This document shows positions 34,181 through 43,619 of a DNA stretch of 64,000 bases, one piece after another. The stretch's first letter is position 1, and each line of letters starts with the position of its first letter. Below the pieces are notes generated by a model that saw only the letters and a list, made by a program, of their open reading frames with translations, had not been told where the DNA came from and searched no databases. This stretch comes from Flavobacterium lacus (GTDB lineage Bacteria > Bacteroidota > Bacteroidia > Flavobacteriales > Flavobacteriaceae). Position numbers and translations under genes: made by a program. The stretch covers positions 233,273 to 297,272 of the forward strand of contig NZ_QLSV01000004.1 in NCBI RefSeq assembly GCF_003268815.1, read 5' to 3'.

Positions 34181-35188
34181 TTATCTCGGAATCTCGATGG
34201 ATTCGATGATTTGTTGAATGATTTCTTTGCTGGTAATGCCTTCCATTTCACGTTCCGGTGTAACAATTACGCGGTGCTGCAAAACGGGAATGGCTGCCTC
34301 TTTGATGTCTTCCGGAGTTACAAAATCACGACCGCGAAGAGCTGCAAATCCTTTAGAAGCATTCAAAATGGCAATCGATGCACGAGGAGAAGCTCCTAAA
34401 TATAAAAAGCCGTTTTCTCTGGTGTTGACAACCAATTTGGCAATGTATTCCAATAAATTTGGTTCTACAATAATCTGTTTGACCAAAACTTGAAATTGTT
34501 GAATATCGGCAGCTGATAATAAGGTTTTGATATTACCCAATTTATTTTCACTTAACAACGCGTGCTCTTTTTGAAGAATATGGATTTCTTCCTCTAGTTT
34601 TGGATAATCGATGTTGATTTTAAACAAAAAACGGTCGAGTTGAGCTTCCGGTAAACGATACGTTCCTTCTTGCTCGATTGGATTTTGAGTGGCGATAACT
34701 AAAAACGGAGCGGTCATTGGATAAGTCGTTCCGTCGATGGTGATTTGACGTTCTTCCATGACTTCAAACAAAGCGGCTTGGGTTTTGGCAGGAGCACGGT
34801 TGATTTCGTCAATCAAAATTAAATTGGAAAAAATAGGTCCTTTTTTGAATTCAAATTCCGATTTTTTTAAGTCAAATACCGATGTTCCTAAAATGTCGGA
34901 AGGCATCAAATCGGGCGTAAACTGAATTCGGCTAAAGCCAATGCTTAATGTTTTGGCTAACAGTTTTGCTGTAATTGTTTTTGCCACACCGGGAACACCT
35001 TCCAAGAGCACATGTCCATTTGAAAGGATTGCAACCAACAATTGATCAATCATTTTGTGTTGACCAACAATCACTGTATTTAATTGTTCTTTAATGGCTT
35101 GAATGCTTTCCTGCAAGGGTTTGAGGTCGATGCGGGATTCAAAGTTGACGGTTCCTTCCGGTTGTGATGGGATTAGATTTTCTTCCAT
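34181..35188 (-). CDS. MoxR-family AAA+ ATPase
   Basis: 335 residues. Walker A GVPGVAKT and Walker B LILIDEINRAPAKTQAALFEVM, with sensor 1 (ATQNPIEQEGTYRLPEAQLDRF), are typical of MoxR ATPases that act with DUF58/vWA partners as chaperone-like systems for membrane or periplasmic complexes. It starts 9 bases from the left inverted repeat of the GxxExxY insertion, which separates it from the DUF4350 gene. Confidence 0.94.
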   Translation of the reverse strand: MEENLIPSQPEGTVNFESRIDLKPLQESIQAIKEQLNTVIVGQHKMIDQLLVAILSNGHVLLEGVPGVAKTITAKLLAKTLSIGFSRIQFTPDLMPSDILGTSVFDLKKSEFEFKKGPIFSNLILIDEINRAPAKTQAALFEVMEERQITIDGTTYPMTAPFLVIATQNPIEQEGTYRLPEAQLDRFLFKINIDYPKLEEEIHILQKEHALLSENKLGNIKTLLSAADIQQFQVLVKQIIVEPNLLEYIAKLVVNTRENGFLYLGASPRASIAILNASKGFAALRGRDFVTPEDIKEAAIPVLQHRVIVTPEREMEGITSKEIIQQIIESIEIPR

Positions 35189-35197
35189 ATTTTATAC

Positions 35198-35822
35198 TTT
35201 TAATGGCACACGGATTTTTAAATGATTAAATAGATTTACGCTGATTATTTTTTTAAATTGCTAAAGCAAAAAAAGATTTCAGCGGATTTCATTTGGTTTA
35301 AAATTAGTGGTTTTTATTAATTTTTTTAAATTCGTTTGAATATATTTTTCTTTTTATTTCTGGTGTTTTTCCGAAATTAAGTAATAATGCTACTTCAATT
35401 TTAGTTGCTTTTAAATAGTTTATGACTTGAATTTCATGCTCTTTTATTAAGGTTTCACATGCTTTTAATTCAATAATTATTTCATCGTTTACAATTAAAT
35501 CAGCAAAATATTCTCCAACAATTTCATCTTCATAAAAAACTGTAATCGGGTTTTGTCTTTTACAATTAAATCCTTTTGTCTTTAGTTCAATTGACAATGC
35601 ATTTTCATATACTTTTTCTAAAAATCCAAATCCCAACGTATTGTAAACTTTATAAAATGAATTAATAATTTCTGCTGTTGTTTCTTTGTGTTGCATGGCG
35701 TTTATTTTTTATTGAAAACTTATTTTATTCTTATCGTAATCTGTTCAAATCCATTTCGACTAAGTCGACTTATTTATCAGTGAAAACCCACTTAATCTAC
35801 TAAAACCCGTGTGCTATTAAAA
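35198..35822. mobile_element. Candidate GxxExxY cassette with inverted terminal repeats
   Basis: Left repeat 35198-35213 (TTTTAATGGCACACGG) and right repeat 35807-35822 (its inverted copy, one mismatch) enclose one gene (35304-35696). Each end lies within 9 bases of the flanking MoxR start or DUF4350 stop. Inside the left end is a further imperfect hairpin (CGCTGA 35239-35244 with TCAGCG 35279-35284). Confidence 0.6.
35304..35696 (-). CDS. GxxExxY family protein (PD-(D/E)XK nuclease fold)
   Basis: 130 residues. The family motif G-x-x-E-x-x-Y is present (GFLEKVYENAL). The predicted restriction-endonuclease-like core is YFADLIVNDEIIIELKA, with Asp in ADLIV and Glu-x-Lys in ELK. It lies between the DUF4350 and MoxR genes, inside inverted repeats, in an otherwise tight cluster. 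Function is unknown; members are often multicopy in Bacteroidota and related groups. A role in DNA cleavage linked to the repeats is inference. Confidence 0.85.
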   Translation of the reverse strand: MQHKETTAEIINSFYKVYNTLGFGFLEKVYENALSIELKTKGFNCKRQNPITVFYEDEIVGEYFADLIVNDEIIIELKACETLIKEHEIQVINYLKATKIEVALLLNFGKTPEIKRKIYSNEFKKINKNH

Positions 35823-35826
35823 CGAA

Positions 35827-37029
35827 TTATTTTACATCCAAAATCTTCTCCAAAACACCATTCAACTCAATCAATTCAGCTTCGGTGCTTTTAAATGTTT
35901 TTCGTTGTCGTTTGATGAGCAAAACTGCTTTTTCAATGAGTGTACTATCTTTTCCGGTTTTTTGATGTACTTTTTTTATAAAATCTTCGTCTAAATTTTG
36001 TGTATCAATTAGATAGTCTTGTCTCAATTTTTCAAGGAAATAGATAATTTTCTTTTCCATGATGGTGTCGTGATTTCCTTCTTGAAAATATAAATTCCCG
36101 ATGGTTTTGGTAAAATCTACCGTTGTGTTTTCTAATGGTTTTATGATTGGAATAATCCGTTGTTTTCGTTTGGCATTGAAAATCATAAAGATAATCATTC
36201 CGATTAAAAACACATACCACGCCCATTTTAGTCCTTCATGACTCAAAATAAAACGCATGGGCGAGCTGGAAACAGCACTATTATAGGTTTTATTCGGGTA
36301 CCAAAAAATAGTTCCTTTTGGCACATAAGACAATATTTTTTCGGCATATTGATGATTTCTGTCTTTTAATAAGTAATAATTAGTAAAAGCAAAAGGCTGC
36401 GTATGCAGATAAAAATGACCATTACCGTGTGGAATTTTGATAAAATTTACATACGTGGAATCGTTTGTCTTTTGATAACCCAGTACAGTAGTTTTTAAAG
36501 TGTCAAAAGAGGAAAAATGATAACCTGAAACGCCCATTTTCATTTGATATTCTTTGTCATCCAGTTTTTTGTTGGCTAAAGTGTTTACGATTCGATCTTT
36601 GAAATAGTGATTTAATGTTTCAAATTTTAATGAATCTTGGAGCTTTTTCGAAAAAGCACTCATACTCAAAAACGCATCATTTCCATGCGACACGAAGTAT
36701 AGAATTTCATCGGTAGATGGTTCATCTATTTCATAATAATTATCAATCGCCAAAAATGTTCCTTTGATGGTGTAGGTGTTTACTAAGGTGTCAAAATCAT
36801 AATGAGCATCAAAAAACTCATACGGCGTTACGCGAATTTCGGACACTGAATCGCCTTTAAAATACTTGTCTTTTTCCTCTTGAAAAATTTTTAAACCAAA
36901 CGGAATTTTTGATTTTATATCAAAACTTGGTGACCAGTTGATGGGTCGCGGACGATTAGCATCTACATAAATTATCAATGCCATTACAACAACTAAAAAA
37001 ATAATGTATATTTTAATGGTTCTACTCAT
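35827..37029 (-). CDS. DUF4350 domain protein
   Basis: 400 residues. Membrane segments lie at about 5-22 and near residues 264-284 (WYVFLIGMIIFMIF), followed by a cytoplasmic C-terminal half. The first half, outside the cytoplasm, resembles the DUF4350 domain that accompanies MoxR/DUF58 clusters. Its start overlaps the DUF4129 gene stop by one base. It would sit in the inner membrane and may take part in the MoxR complex; no catalytic motif was seen. Confidence 0.82.
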   Translation of the reverse strand: MSRTIKIYIIFLVVVMALIIYVDANRPRPINWSPSFDIKSKIPFGLKIFQEEKDKYFKGDSVSEIRVTPYEFFDAHYDFDTLVNTYTIKGTFLAIDNYYEIDEPSTDEILYFVSHGNDAFLSMSAFSKKLQDSLKFETLNHYFKDRIVNTLANKKLDDKEYQMKMGVSGYHFSSFDTLKTTVLGYQKTNDSTYVNFIKIPHGNGHFYLHTQPFAFTNYYLLKDRNHQYAEKILSYVPKGTIFWYPNKTYNSAVSSSPMRFILSHEGLKWAWYVFLIGMIIFMIFNAKRKQRIIPIIKPLENTTVDFTKTIGNLYFQEGNHDTIMEKKIIYFLEKLRQDYLIDTQNLDEDFIKKVHQKTGKDSTLIEKAVLLIKRQRKTFKSTEAELIELNGVLEKILDVK

Positions 37030-37799
37030 CAGGTGGATTTGATAATTTTTTCAAAAGCGGCTTTTGCTTTTTCAAAGGTTTGTTCGTCTAATTCAAATTC
37101 GCCATACCAAATGTAGTTGTAGAGATAAGAAACATATTCAAAATTAGGTTTGAATGTTTGGTCTTTTATTTCGTATAAATAATCGGAATTGGTTTTTTCA
37201 ATATCCCATTCAATGATGTTTTTATCCGCCATTTTTTTCAAAAGCCACAAGTAGTAATAGCGAATACTTAAACGTTGTTCGCCGGATTTAAGTGTTTCTT
37301 TGATGAGTTTTTCAAAATCAACCAAGTGAATGTTTTTCTCAATGTCTTCATAATGAATGACCTTTTTGTCGGATGATTTTCCGAAAATCCATTGTCCTTC
37401 GCCATTCATAATTGATTTTACAATCAAGTAAATTACAAAAACAATCAATATAACGGCAAGCGATTTGATCAAAATATCAACCACTTTACCAGAAACGGTG
37501 TCACTACTTAAATTAAATAGGTTTTTAAAGAAATCGGCCAGCCACTGTTTAAATCGTTCCCACCAATTGGATTCTTTGACGGCTTGTTCATAAATATAAT
37601 CACTGTCTTGGTAGTTGTCTTTAAAATCACCTTCAAACGTTCTGGTTTCGATAGTTGACGAATCAATTTCGATGTCTTTCTCAGTGAAAATTATTTTTTC
37701 TTCAAAAACTTCATTATAGGGTAATGTATCTTGCGAAAAAGAGTTTAGCCAAGTTAGTAAAAAGAATATGTAAAAGATTTTATTCACTATCAGTTCCAA
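37029..37799 (-). CDS. DUF4129 domain membrane protein
   Basis: 256 residues with a signal-like N-terminus (MELIVNKIFYIFFLLTWLNSFSQ) and one membrane segment (SLAVILIVFVIYLIVKSIM, about 110-130). The C-terminal DUF4129 domain has RYYYLWLLKKMADKNIIEW and its conserved aromatic positions. DUF4129 proteins accompany MoxR/DUF58 systems in many bacteria. It overlaps the preceding multipass gene by about 20 bases. Confidence 0.82.
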   Translation of the reverse strand: MELIVNKIFYIFFLLTWLNSFSQDTLPYNEVFEEKIIFTEKDIEIDSSTIETRTFEGDFKDNYQDSDYIYEQAVKESNWWERFKQWLADFFKNLFNLSSDTVSGKVVDILIKSLAVILIVFVIYLIVKSIMNGEGQWIFGKSSDKKVIHYEDIEKNIHLVDFEKLIKETLKSGEQRLSIRYYYLWLLKKMADKNIIEWDIEKTNSDYLYEIKDQTFKPNFEYVSYLYNYIWYGEFELDEQTFEKAKAAFEKIIKST

Positions 37800-38721
37800 T
37801 CAAATCGATATCGTTAATCGTATTTCTATTTTCATTTTGTTCACGTAAACTGTAGTAGATGATGCCGTTGTTTACCACCAATAAATTATTTAAAATGTAG
37901 CTAAAAAGTAGCGTTAAACACATAAAAAGAACCATCATAATCGAAACAAACGATAAAGTTTCCTCTTGAGAGTTTCCGTTATCAAGCGATGTAAACATAC
38001 TTGCAATTCCGATTATATAAGGAACCAATGAAAAAATACTCACTACAATTTGTATGATAAAATACATTACAACGGTGGAACCAACGATGGGCCAAAAATT
38101 CTGTTTTAATTTTTCAAAACCTTTTCCTAAAGCATCAAAAACACCAATTTCGGAGTTCATATATTCATAAAAACTCAATTGAACGAGGGCTAAAATTGCC
38201 GGAATAAAAATGATAGCCAAAACAAATCCGATTAAAACAAACATCAATGCAATAATTAATCCCATGATAATTAATCCGGCGGTTATACTTAATAGAAAAA
38301 TAACTAAAAAGAACACGACAATTTTACCAAATTTAGACTTTAATTCGGCTATAATTTCTTTGGTTTCAAAATCACTTCCTTTTTTTCTATCATATAAATT
38401 CATGTAGATTACAGGAAAGGCATAATTGATTAATGAAATAAACATAATCAATAGAAAAAATACTAAAAAAACACCTATAATTAATCCAATGTTATTGTTA
38501 AAATAATCTTCCAAAAAATTAGGAGCAGATGAACCAATGTTGGCAAAAATCATTTCAAAATATACTTTAAATACAAAATACGAAAGCACCATTAGCATGA
38601 TTAAAAGTGTGCCATTGATAATGAAATAATTCTTAAAAAAATGTTTTCCGGTTACTTTAAAAAAGGTAAACGTGTCGCTTATATAATCGCTGAAATTTCT
38701 TTTCTTGAAAAGTTGAAACAT
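37780..38721 (-). CDS. Multipass membrane protein of the MoxR cluster
   Basis: 313 residues with about six hydrophobic segments and no catalytic motif; likely a glycerophosphodiesterase-domain-like or DUF7544-like membrane protein of MoxR clusters. Overlaps the downstream DUF4129 start and follows the SpoIIM gene by 4 bases, so it is one transcription unit. Function unknown. The long polar loop between segments 1 and 2 may contact a partner. Confidence 0.72.
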   Translation of the reverse strand: MFQLFKKRNFSDYISDTFTFFKVTGKHFFKNYFIINGTLLIMLMVLSYFVFKVYFEMIFANIGSSAPNFLEDYFNNNIGLIIGVFLVFFLLIMFISLINYAFPVIYMNLYDRKKGSDFETKEIIAELKSKFGKIVVFFLVIFLLSITAGLIIMGLIIALMFVLIGFVLAIIFIPAILALVQLSFYEYMNSEIGVFDALGKGFEKLKQNFWPIVGSTVVMYFIIQIVVSIFSLVPYIIGIASMFTSLDNGNSQEETLSFVSIMMVLFMCLTLLFSYILNNLLVVNNGIIYYSLREQNENRNTINDIDLIGTDSE

Positions 38722-38725
38722 AGTT

Positions 38726-39703
38726 TTATGGTTTTAATTGGATAGTTTTCATTTTTCGGTGAACGATAAAAGGGAAAATTAAAAAATAAAAGGAGATCAT
38801 ACTTAATGTACTCAAAATGATTACCACATTAAGCCAATTGGGCATTTCTAATGAATAACGTGTTATAAACCCTTCCAAAAATCCAGCAGCAATGGTAAAA
38901 GGCATTGTGCTCAAAAATATTTTTAATCCGTTTTTAAAACCAATTTTAAAAGAATTCAATCGTGAGTAGGTTTTTGGAAATAGGATGGAAGCACCCAAAA
39001 TAAATCCGGCTGCCGTTTCAATAACAATGGCAAAAATTTCCATTGAACCATGAATCCAAATACCACGAACACTCTCCCAAAAAACACCTTCTTGGTAAAA
39101 AAAGTATTGAAAAGAACCCAACATAATGCAATTTTGAAGCATGATATAAAAAGTGCCGACACCACAAAAAATTCCCCAAATGAAACATTGAGCTCCCACA
39201 TAAAGGTTATTCATGGTTATGGCGATAAATCCGCCCCAATTGCTTCCGCTCTTGTAAACAGCGACCGGATTTCCGTTTTTGATGTTTTCCAAAGTCATGT
39301 TTACATAATTGTCGCCAAGAATAAGTCGAACAAAATCAACATCATATCTAGCCGAAATCACACCGATTCCTGTACACAAGAAGAACAAAACAAATGCATA
39401 AACCAAGTATCTTCGGTATTCATACACAATCAAAGGCACTTCAGTTGAGAAAAAATAAACAATTCTATTTTGCTCTGTTCGCTTGGTTTTGTAAATCTTT
39501 TGATAAATTTGCGAAGCAAGGTGATTGAGATAGACAACCGTCTTACTTTTAGGGTAATAGGTTTGTGCATATGATAAATCGTTGACCAAATGGATATATA
39601 AACTAGCCATTTCATCTGGATTTTTCTTAGCTTTACCAAAAATAGCTTGCTCAAATTCGAGCCATTTTGCTTTATTTTGCTTTATGAATGCAACTTCTCT
39701 CAT
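38726..39703 (-). CDS. SpoIIM-family membrane protein
   Basis: 325 residues with about five or six membrane segments. The block IAITMNNLYVGAQCFIWGIFCG ... IMLGSFQYFF and ESVRGIWIHGSMEIFAIVIETAAGF matches stage II sporulation protein M (DUF95). In non-sporulating bacteria it belongs to MoxR-type clusters, with unknown function at the membrane. It lies divergent from the RDD gene by 20 bases. Confidence 0.85.
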   Translation of the reverse strand: MREVAFIKQNKAKWLEFEQAIFGKAKKNPDEMASLYIHLVNDLSYAQTYYPKSKTVVYLNHLASQIYQKIYKTKRTEQNRIVYFFSTEVPLIVYEYRRYLVYAFVLFFLCTGIGVISARYDVDFVRLILGDNYVNMTLENIKNGNPVAVYKSGSNWGGFIAITMNNLYVGAQCFIWGIFCGVGTFYIMLQNCIMLGSFQYFFYQEGVFWESVRGIWIHGSMEIFAIVIETAAGFILGASILFPKTYSRLNSFKIGFKNGLKIFLSTMPFTIAAGFLEGFITRYSLEMPNWLNVVIILSTLSMISFYFLIFPFIVHRKMKTIQLKP

Positions 39704-39723
39704 GGTTTGCTAAAATATAAAAT

Positions 39724-40467
39724 ATGTCAGAATTATCTATTACGACAACACAAAATGTTACTATAAATTTTTCAGCGGCTTCTGTTGGCCACAGAATGTT
39801 GGGCTACTTGCTTGATTTAATGGTTAAAGCAGCTTATTCTGTTCTGATATGGGGTATCTTTTTTTACTACCTTGGAATAAATCAACGGATGCTTGGTTTA
39901 GACAATTGGTCTTATTATGCCATTATTATTGTGGTATATTCTCCGGTTATATTTTATTCACTGATTTTTGAAAGCATTTTGGAAGGACAAACCATTGGCA
40001 AACGACTGTTGCAAATGAAAGTGGTTAAAATTGATGGTTATCAAGCGTCATTTGGTGATTATTTAATTCGATGGCTGTTTAGAATCATTGATGTGAATAT
40101 GAGTAGCGGTGTAATCGGATTAATTGCCATGATAACCAGCGCAAAAACGCAACGATTGGGTGATATGACTGCCGGAACTGCGGTGATTAGTTTGAAAAAC
40201 GACATCAATATTAATCACACGATTTTAGAAGAAATTGATATGGCTTTTGTGCCTACTTATCCTTTGGTTATAAAGCTCAGCGATAACGATGCTAGGATTA
40301 TTAAGGAAACTTTTAATGTTGCGGTTGTCAAAAGAGATTATGCTACGCTAATTAAACTTCGCAACAAAATAGAGGAAGTGACCGGCGTTAAAAATATTTC
40401 CGGCAACGACACCGATTTTATTAGAACTGTTTTGAAAGACTATAGTTTTTATACACAGAATATGTAA
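39724..40467 (+). CDS. RDD family membrane protein
   Basis: 247 residues with about three to four membrane segments in the N-terminal RDD domain (FSAASVGHRMLGYLLDLMVKA ... ILEGQTIGKRLLQMKVVKIDG ... RLGDMTAGTAVI). The Arg-Asp-Asp pattern is conserved only in part. RDD proteins are common beside MoxR clusters. It is transcribed divergently from the SpoIIM gene, 20 bases apart, so a shared control region is likely. Confidence 0.85.
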   Translation: MSELSITTTQNVTINFSAASVGHRMLGYLLDLMVKAAYSVLIWGIFFYYLGINQRMLGLDNWSYYAIIIVVYSPVIFYSLIFESILEGQTIGKRLLQMKVVKIDGYQASFGDYLIRWLFRIIDVNMSSGVIGLIAMITSAKTQRLGDMTAGTAVISLKNDININHTILEEIDMAFVPTYPLVIKLSDNDARIIKETFNVAVVKRDYATLIKLRNKIEEVTGVKNISGNDTDFIRTVLKDYSFYTQNM

Positions 40468-40469
40468 TT

Positions 40470-41045
40470 TTATTTTATTGTCCAAAAATTCAAAATCGTT
40501 TTTCTGATGGAATAAAATATTCCTGCAAACAATAAAAAAAGAATGATTTTTAAAATTAGATTTATCCAAAAATAATCAGGTAAAAAATCTAAATCCGAAT
40601 ACATTGTCCATGAACTTGGCAAATAATCTCTGTGTAATGAGGTTGTAATGATCACTATTTTTTCAAATGAAAATATAAAAAAGAAGCTGAAAAGTATTCG
40701 GGAAAACCATTTTTTTTGAATTTTTTCGAGTCTTAAAAGTTGAGTCATTCCAATCCAAAATAAGGGTTGTAACCAAAATCCGATCCAATACTTTCCGAAC
40801 ATTCTGTTAAGTAAATAAGTTCTACTTTCTTCATTTACTAAAGAAATAAAAACAGCTATTGTCCAAACTACAAAATAGATAATTCCTAAAAAGATAATCA
40901 GTTTACAAACTTCATTGTCAGTTTTGTACAGAATTTTCTTTTTTATAAAAATGGATAATATCAAGTATAAAATTGAATAAATTCCGAACGAGATAAAAAA
41001 ATAATTTGAAATGATAAAAAGTAAATCATTTAAATTTTGAATCAT
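40470..41045 (-). CDS. Hypothetical multipass membrane protein
   Basis: 191 residues with about five predicted membrane segments (for example FFISFGIYSILYLILSIFI and FSRILFSFFFIFSFEKIVI). No recognised family and no catalytic motif. It stands alone between the convergent RDD gene (2-base gap) and the divergent TRIC gene, with low-complexity flanks. Confidence 0.7.
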   Translation of the reverse strand: MIQNLNDLLFIISNYFFISFGIYSILYLILSIFIKKKILYKTDNEVCKLIIFLGIIYFVVWTIAVFISLVNEESRTYLLNRMFGKYWIGFWLQPLFWIGMTQLLRLEKIQKKWFSRILFSFFFIFSFEKIVIITTSLHRDYLPSSWTMYSDLDFLPDYFWINLILKIILFLLFAGIFYSIRKTILNFWTIK

Positions 41046-41138
41046 CTTTAGATTGCTGAAATTATTTAATAAGCTTCAACAAACATATAAAAATAAAAAG
41101 AACTTCTAACTTTGCAGCCAATCTAATGAATTATTAAA

Positions 41139-41741
41139 ATGTTTCATCTTCTCGACGTTATCGGTACCATGGCTTTTGCAATTTCCGGAGTTTTGACTGC
41201 TTTGAATAAAAAACTTGATCCCTTTGGGGTCTTTATCATTGCGTTTGTCACAGCAGTTGGCGGCGGAACATTGCGTGACGTACTTATCGGAAGAACTCCC
41301 GTGGGCTGGATGCAAGATTTGACCTATGTGTACATGATTTCACTCGGATTTTTCACCGCTCTTATTTTTAGAAAAAAATTGGACCGCCTTCGAAAATCAC
41401 TTTTTTTATTTGATACAATTGGATTAGGTGTTTTTACATTAATCGGTTTAGAAAAAGGAATTGAAATTGGCTTACACCCAATCATTTGTATCGCTTTGGG
41501 AACCATGACAGCTTGTTTTGGCGGTGTTATTCGCGATATTTTGTGTAATGAAATTCCAATTATTTTTAGAAGAGAAATTTATGCTACAATTTGTATTATT
41601 GGTGGAATAGTGTTCTTCGCTTTAAAATATTTTAATTTGAATAACGATGTACTGTATTTAGTCACTTCGTCAGTTATTATCACCATTCGTTTAATGGCAG
41701 TAAAATTCAAATGGTATTTGCCAACAGTTGGGAAAGTTTAA
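41139..41741 (+). CDS. TRIC-family (UPF0126) membrane protein
   Basis: 200 residues, two repeated UPF0126 modules (MFHLLDVIGTMAFAISGVLT, and LFDTIGLGVFTLIGLEKGIE) with the glycine-rich GGGTLRDVLIGR and GGVIRDILCNE pair. Family members are annotated as glycine or cation transporters, related to trimeric intracellular cation channels. About seven membrane segments. Its stop codon overlaps the stop of the convergent T9SS gene. Confidence 0.9.
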   Translation: MFHLLDVIGTMAFAISGVLTALNKKLDPFGVFIIAFVTAVGGGTLRDVLIGRTPVGWMQDLTYVYMISLGFFTALIFRKKLDRLRKSLFLFDTIGLGVFTLIGLEKGIEIGLHPIICIALGTMTACFGGVIRDILCNEIPIIFRREIYATICIIGGIVFFALKYFNLNNDVLYLVTSSVIITIRLMAVKFKWYLPTVGKV

Positions 41742-43546
41742 CGGGTAATGTAGAGAAAGCCTTGCAATGGTTTCGGATAATCGGGATCGTTTAAAAACAA
41801 TAAATAAAAGTAGGTTCCATCTGCCGAAATATCGCCGTTCCATTTTACATCTTCCGTCACTTCGCCACGCCAATCTTCCGTATTTTGGTTGCCTTTCCAA
41901 ATTAGATATCCCCAACGGTTGTAAATTTCAATTTGAAAGTTGAGGAAAATGTCGCGTAACCCATCAATAAAGAAATAATCGTTAAAACCGTCTTCATTTG
42001 CTGAAATGAAATTATAAACAGTGGGCGGGCAGTTGTTCGTGAGTAATTCTAATGATGTTATACTAAAACAAAATTCATTTTCAATCCTGATAAAAACATT
42101 CGTTCCATTAGTAGTTTGATAATTATTTACATCGATAATCTCATTAAGATTCATTTCTGCATCTGAAAGCGTTGGGTGAAAACTGATGGTATGTGAAAAA
42201 TCAATTAAAACAACATTTTCAATAATTGTTAGATCGAAAGTTCCTATGCCAAAACCTTCATTGCATACAGAAATTGGTTCTAAGACATTAAACTCAGGCG
42301 AAAAAATAAGAGAAATCTCCACACTATTGGAATTATTATTCTCAATGATTTCATTCACAATTCCGGTTCCATTTCCAATATCGTCCACAGAAATGGTTAA
42401 TTCAAAAAGCGACGGGATTTCACTCGGAATTTGAAGTGTGATTGAATTAGATTCACTCTCATTTACTTCAATCACACCAACAGTTGCGGTTGTTCCGATT
42501 AAAATACCGTTTGCATAAATCGCAATTGGCGTGTTGGCAGGAAGTGGATTGGTAGATTCCAAATTGAAAACGGTGTAATCAACTGTAATTTCTCTTGAAT
42601 CACACGTTAGTAAATAATCATCAATCACAATAGTTGCATCGGGAACTTGACTGTTTAATTTGGTTACCACGGCATTAATCATCACAAAATCTTGACCGGA
42701 TGTCAAAGCAATCTCAGCTGTTTGATTTCCGGGCTGTATGAAATTTTGGATTTCATAAATATCCAAATCCATATTATACAAATCGTTACTTCCAGTGATG
42801 GAATTTGTTCCGTTAAACGCATTATTGGCAGGATTTAACGGCGGATTACTCAGTATATTTCCATTGATTCGCAACGTTTCATTCACAGCCAAATTAGAAT
42901 CACCTTCCCAAGCAATAAAACCAATATTGGCCCCCACATTATCAATTACGTTTAAACTGCTCAAAGAAAAGTTTAAAAATAAATTTCCACCGCCAATATA
43001 ATCTAATCCATCATAAATATTTAATTGATTAATGGGTAAGTTATCATTTTGGTAGACTATAATTATTGCCCATCCGGCAAAGTTAGTGGCATTGGGGCAA
43101 TAGGTTGGAATGATGGCTGAAAGATCCAATTCGGAAAGTGTGTAAGTTCCATTTCCGGTATTTAAAACTTGTTCGGTTATATCTTTAAATGCACTAAAAA
43201 AAACCAAACCGGAGGATAACTGAGTGATATTAAATGTGCGATCCGGAACAATATCAATGTCGTTCAGTTTGACATTAAAATCGCCTGGTCCTGAGCCAGC
43301 CCAATATAGGTAAGCTTTTTCTAAAGTATCGTCGGGTTGCAGAGCTAAAGTTGCAGAGGAAGTGGTGTTAATAATACAGGGAGAATTGCCAAGTCCTCTG
43401 TTCTCCTCCGTGTTCATCGTGTTTCCTATAAACGTATAATCAAATCGACCATTGAACTGCTGATGCAAAGTTACTTGTTGCCCAAAAACGGGGAATAAAA
43501 AAAAATGTAGCGACCATAACAGAAAATAGTTGTATTTTCGTTTCAT
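41738..43546 (-). CDS. T9SS type B cargo (gliding motility-associated C-terminal domain)
   Basis: About 602 residues from ATG 43546; a TTG four codons upstream is possible. The N-terminal signal peptide (MKRKYNYFLLWSLHFFLFPV) is followed by a long extracellular region with Ig/CARDB-like parts. The C-terminal domain (about 510-602: ANEDGFNDYFFIDGLRD ... IYNRWGYLIWKG ... GTYFYLLFL) is the type B sorting signal for the type IX secretion system. The exported protein may be released or attached at the surface. Function beyond export is unknown. Confidence 0.9.
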   Translation of the reverse strand: MKRKYNYFLLWSLHFFLFPVFGQQVTLHQQFNGRFDYTFIGNTMNTEENRGLGNSPCIINTTSSATLALQPDDTLEKAYLYWAGSGPGDFNVKLNDIDIVPDRTFNITQLSSGLVFFSAFKDITEQVLNTGNGTYTLSELDLSAIIPTYCPNATNFAGWAIIIVYQNDNLPINQLNIYDGLDYIGGGNLFLNFSLSSLNVIDNVGANIGFIAWEGDSNLAVNETLRINGNILSNPPLNPANNAFNGTNSITGSNDLYNMDLDIYEIQNFIQPGNQTAEIALTSGQDFVMINAVVTKLNSQVPDATIVIDDYLLTCDSREITVDYTVFNLESTNPLPANTPIAIYANGILIGTTATVGVIEVNESESNSITLQIPSEIPSLFELTISVDDIGNGTGIVNEIIENNNSNSVEISLIFSPEFNVLEPISVCNEGFGIGTFDLTIIENVVLIDFSHTISFHPTLSDAEMNLNEIIDVNNYQTTNGTNVFIRIENEFCFSITSLELLTNNCPPTVYNFISANEDGFNDYFFIDGLRDIFLNFQIEIYNRWGYLIWKGNQNTEDWRGEVTEDVKWNGDISADGTYFYLLFLNDPDYPKPLQGFLYITR

Positions 43547-43619
43547 ATTGAATTTCAACTTGATTTGGGATTTAAAGATACTATTTTTATTGTTTAGGTT
43601 AAAAAATTAATAAAAGTTC

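Noticed and set aside
32835..39703. Bacteroides Bat (aerotolerance) operon
   Set aside because: MoxR and DUF58 are shared, but no BatA/BatB vWA or BatC-E TPR genes are present; the SpoIIM, DUF4129, DUF4350 and RDD partners mark a different MoxR cluster.
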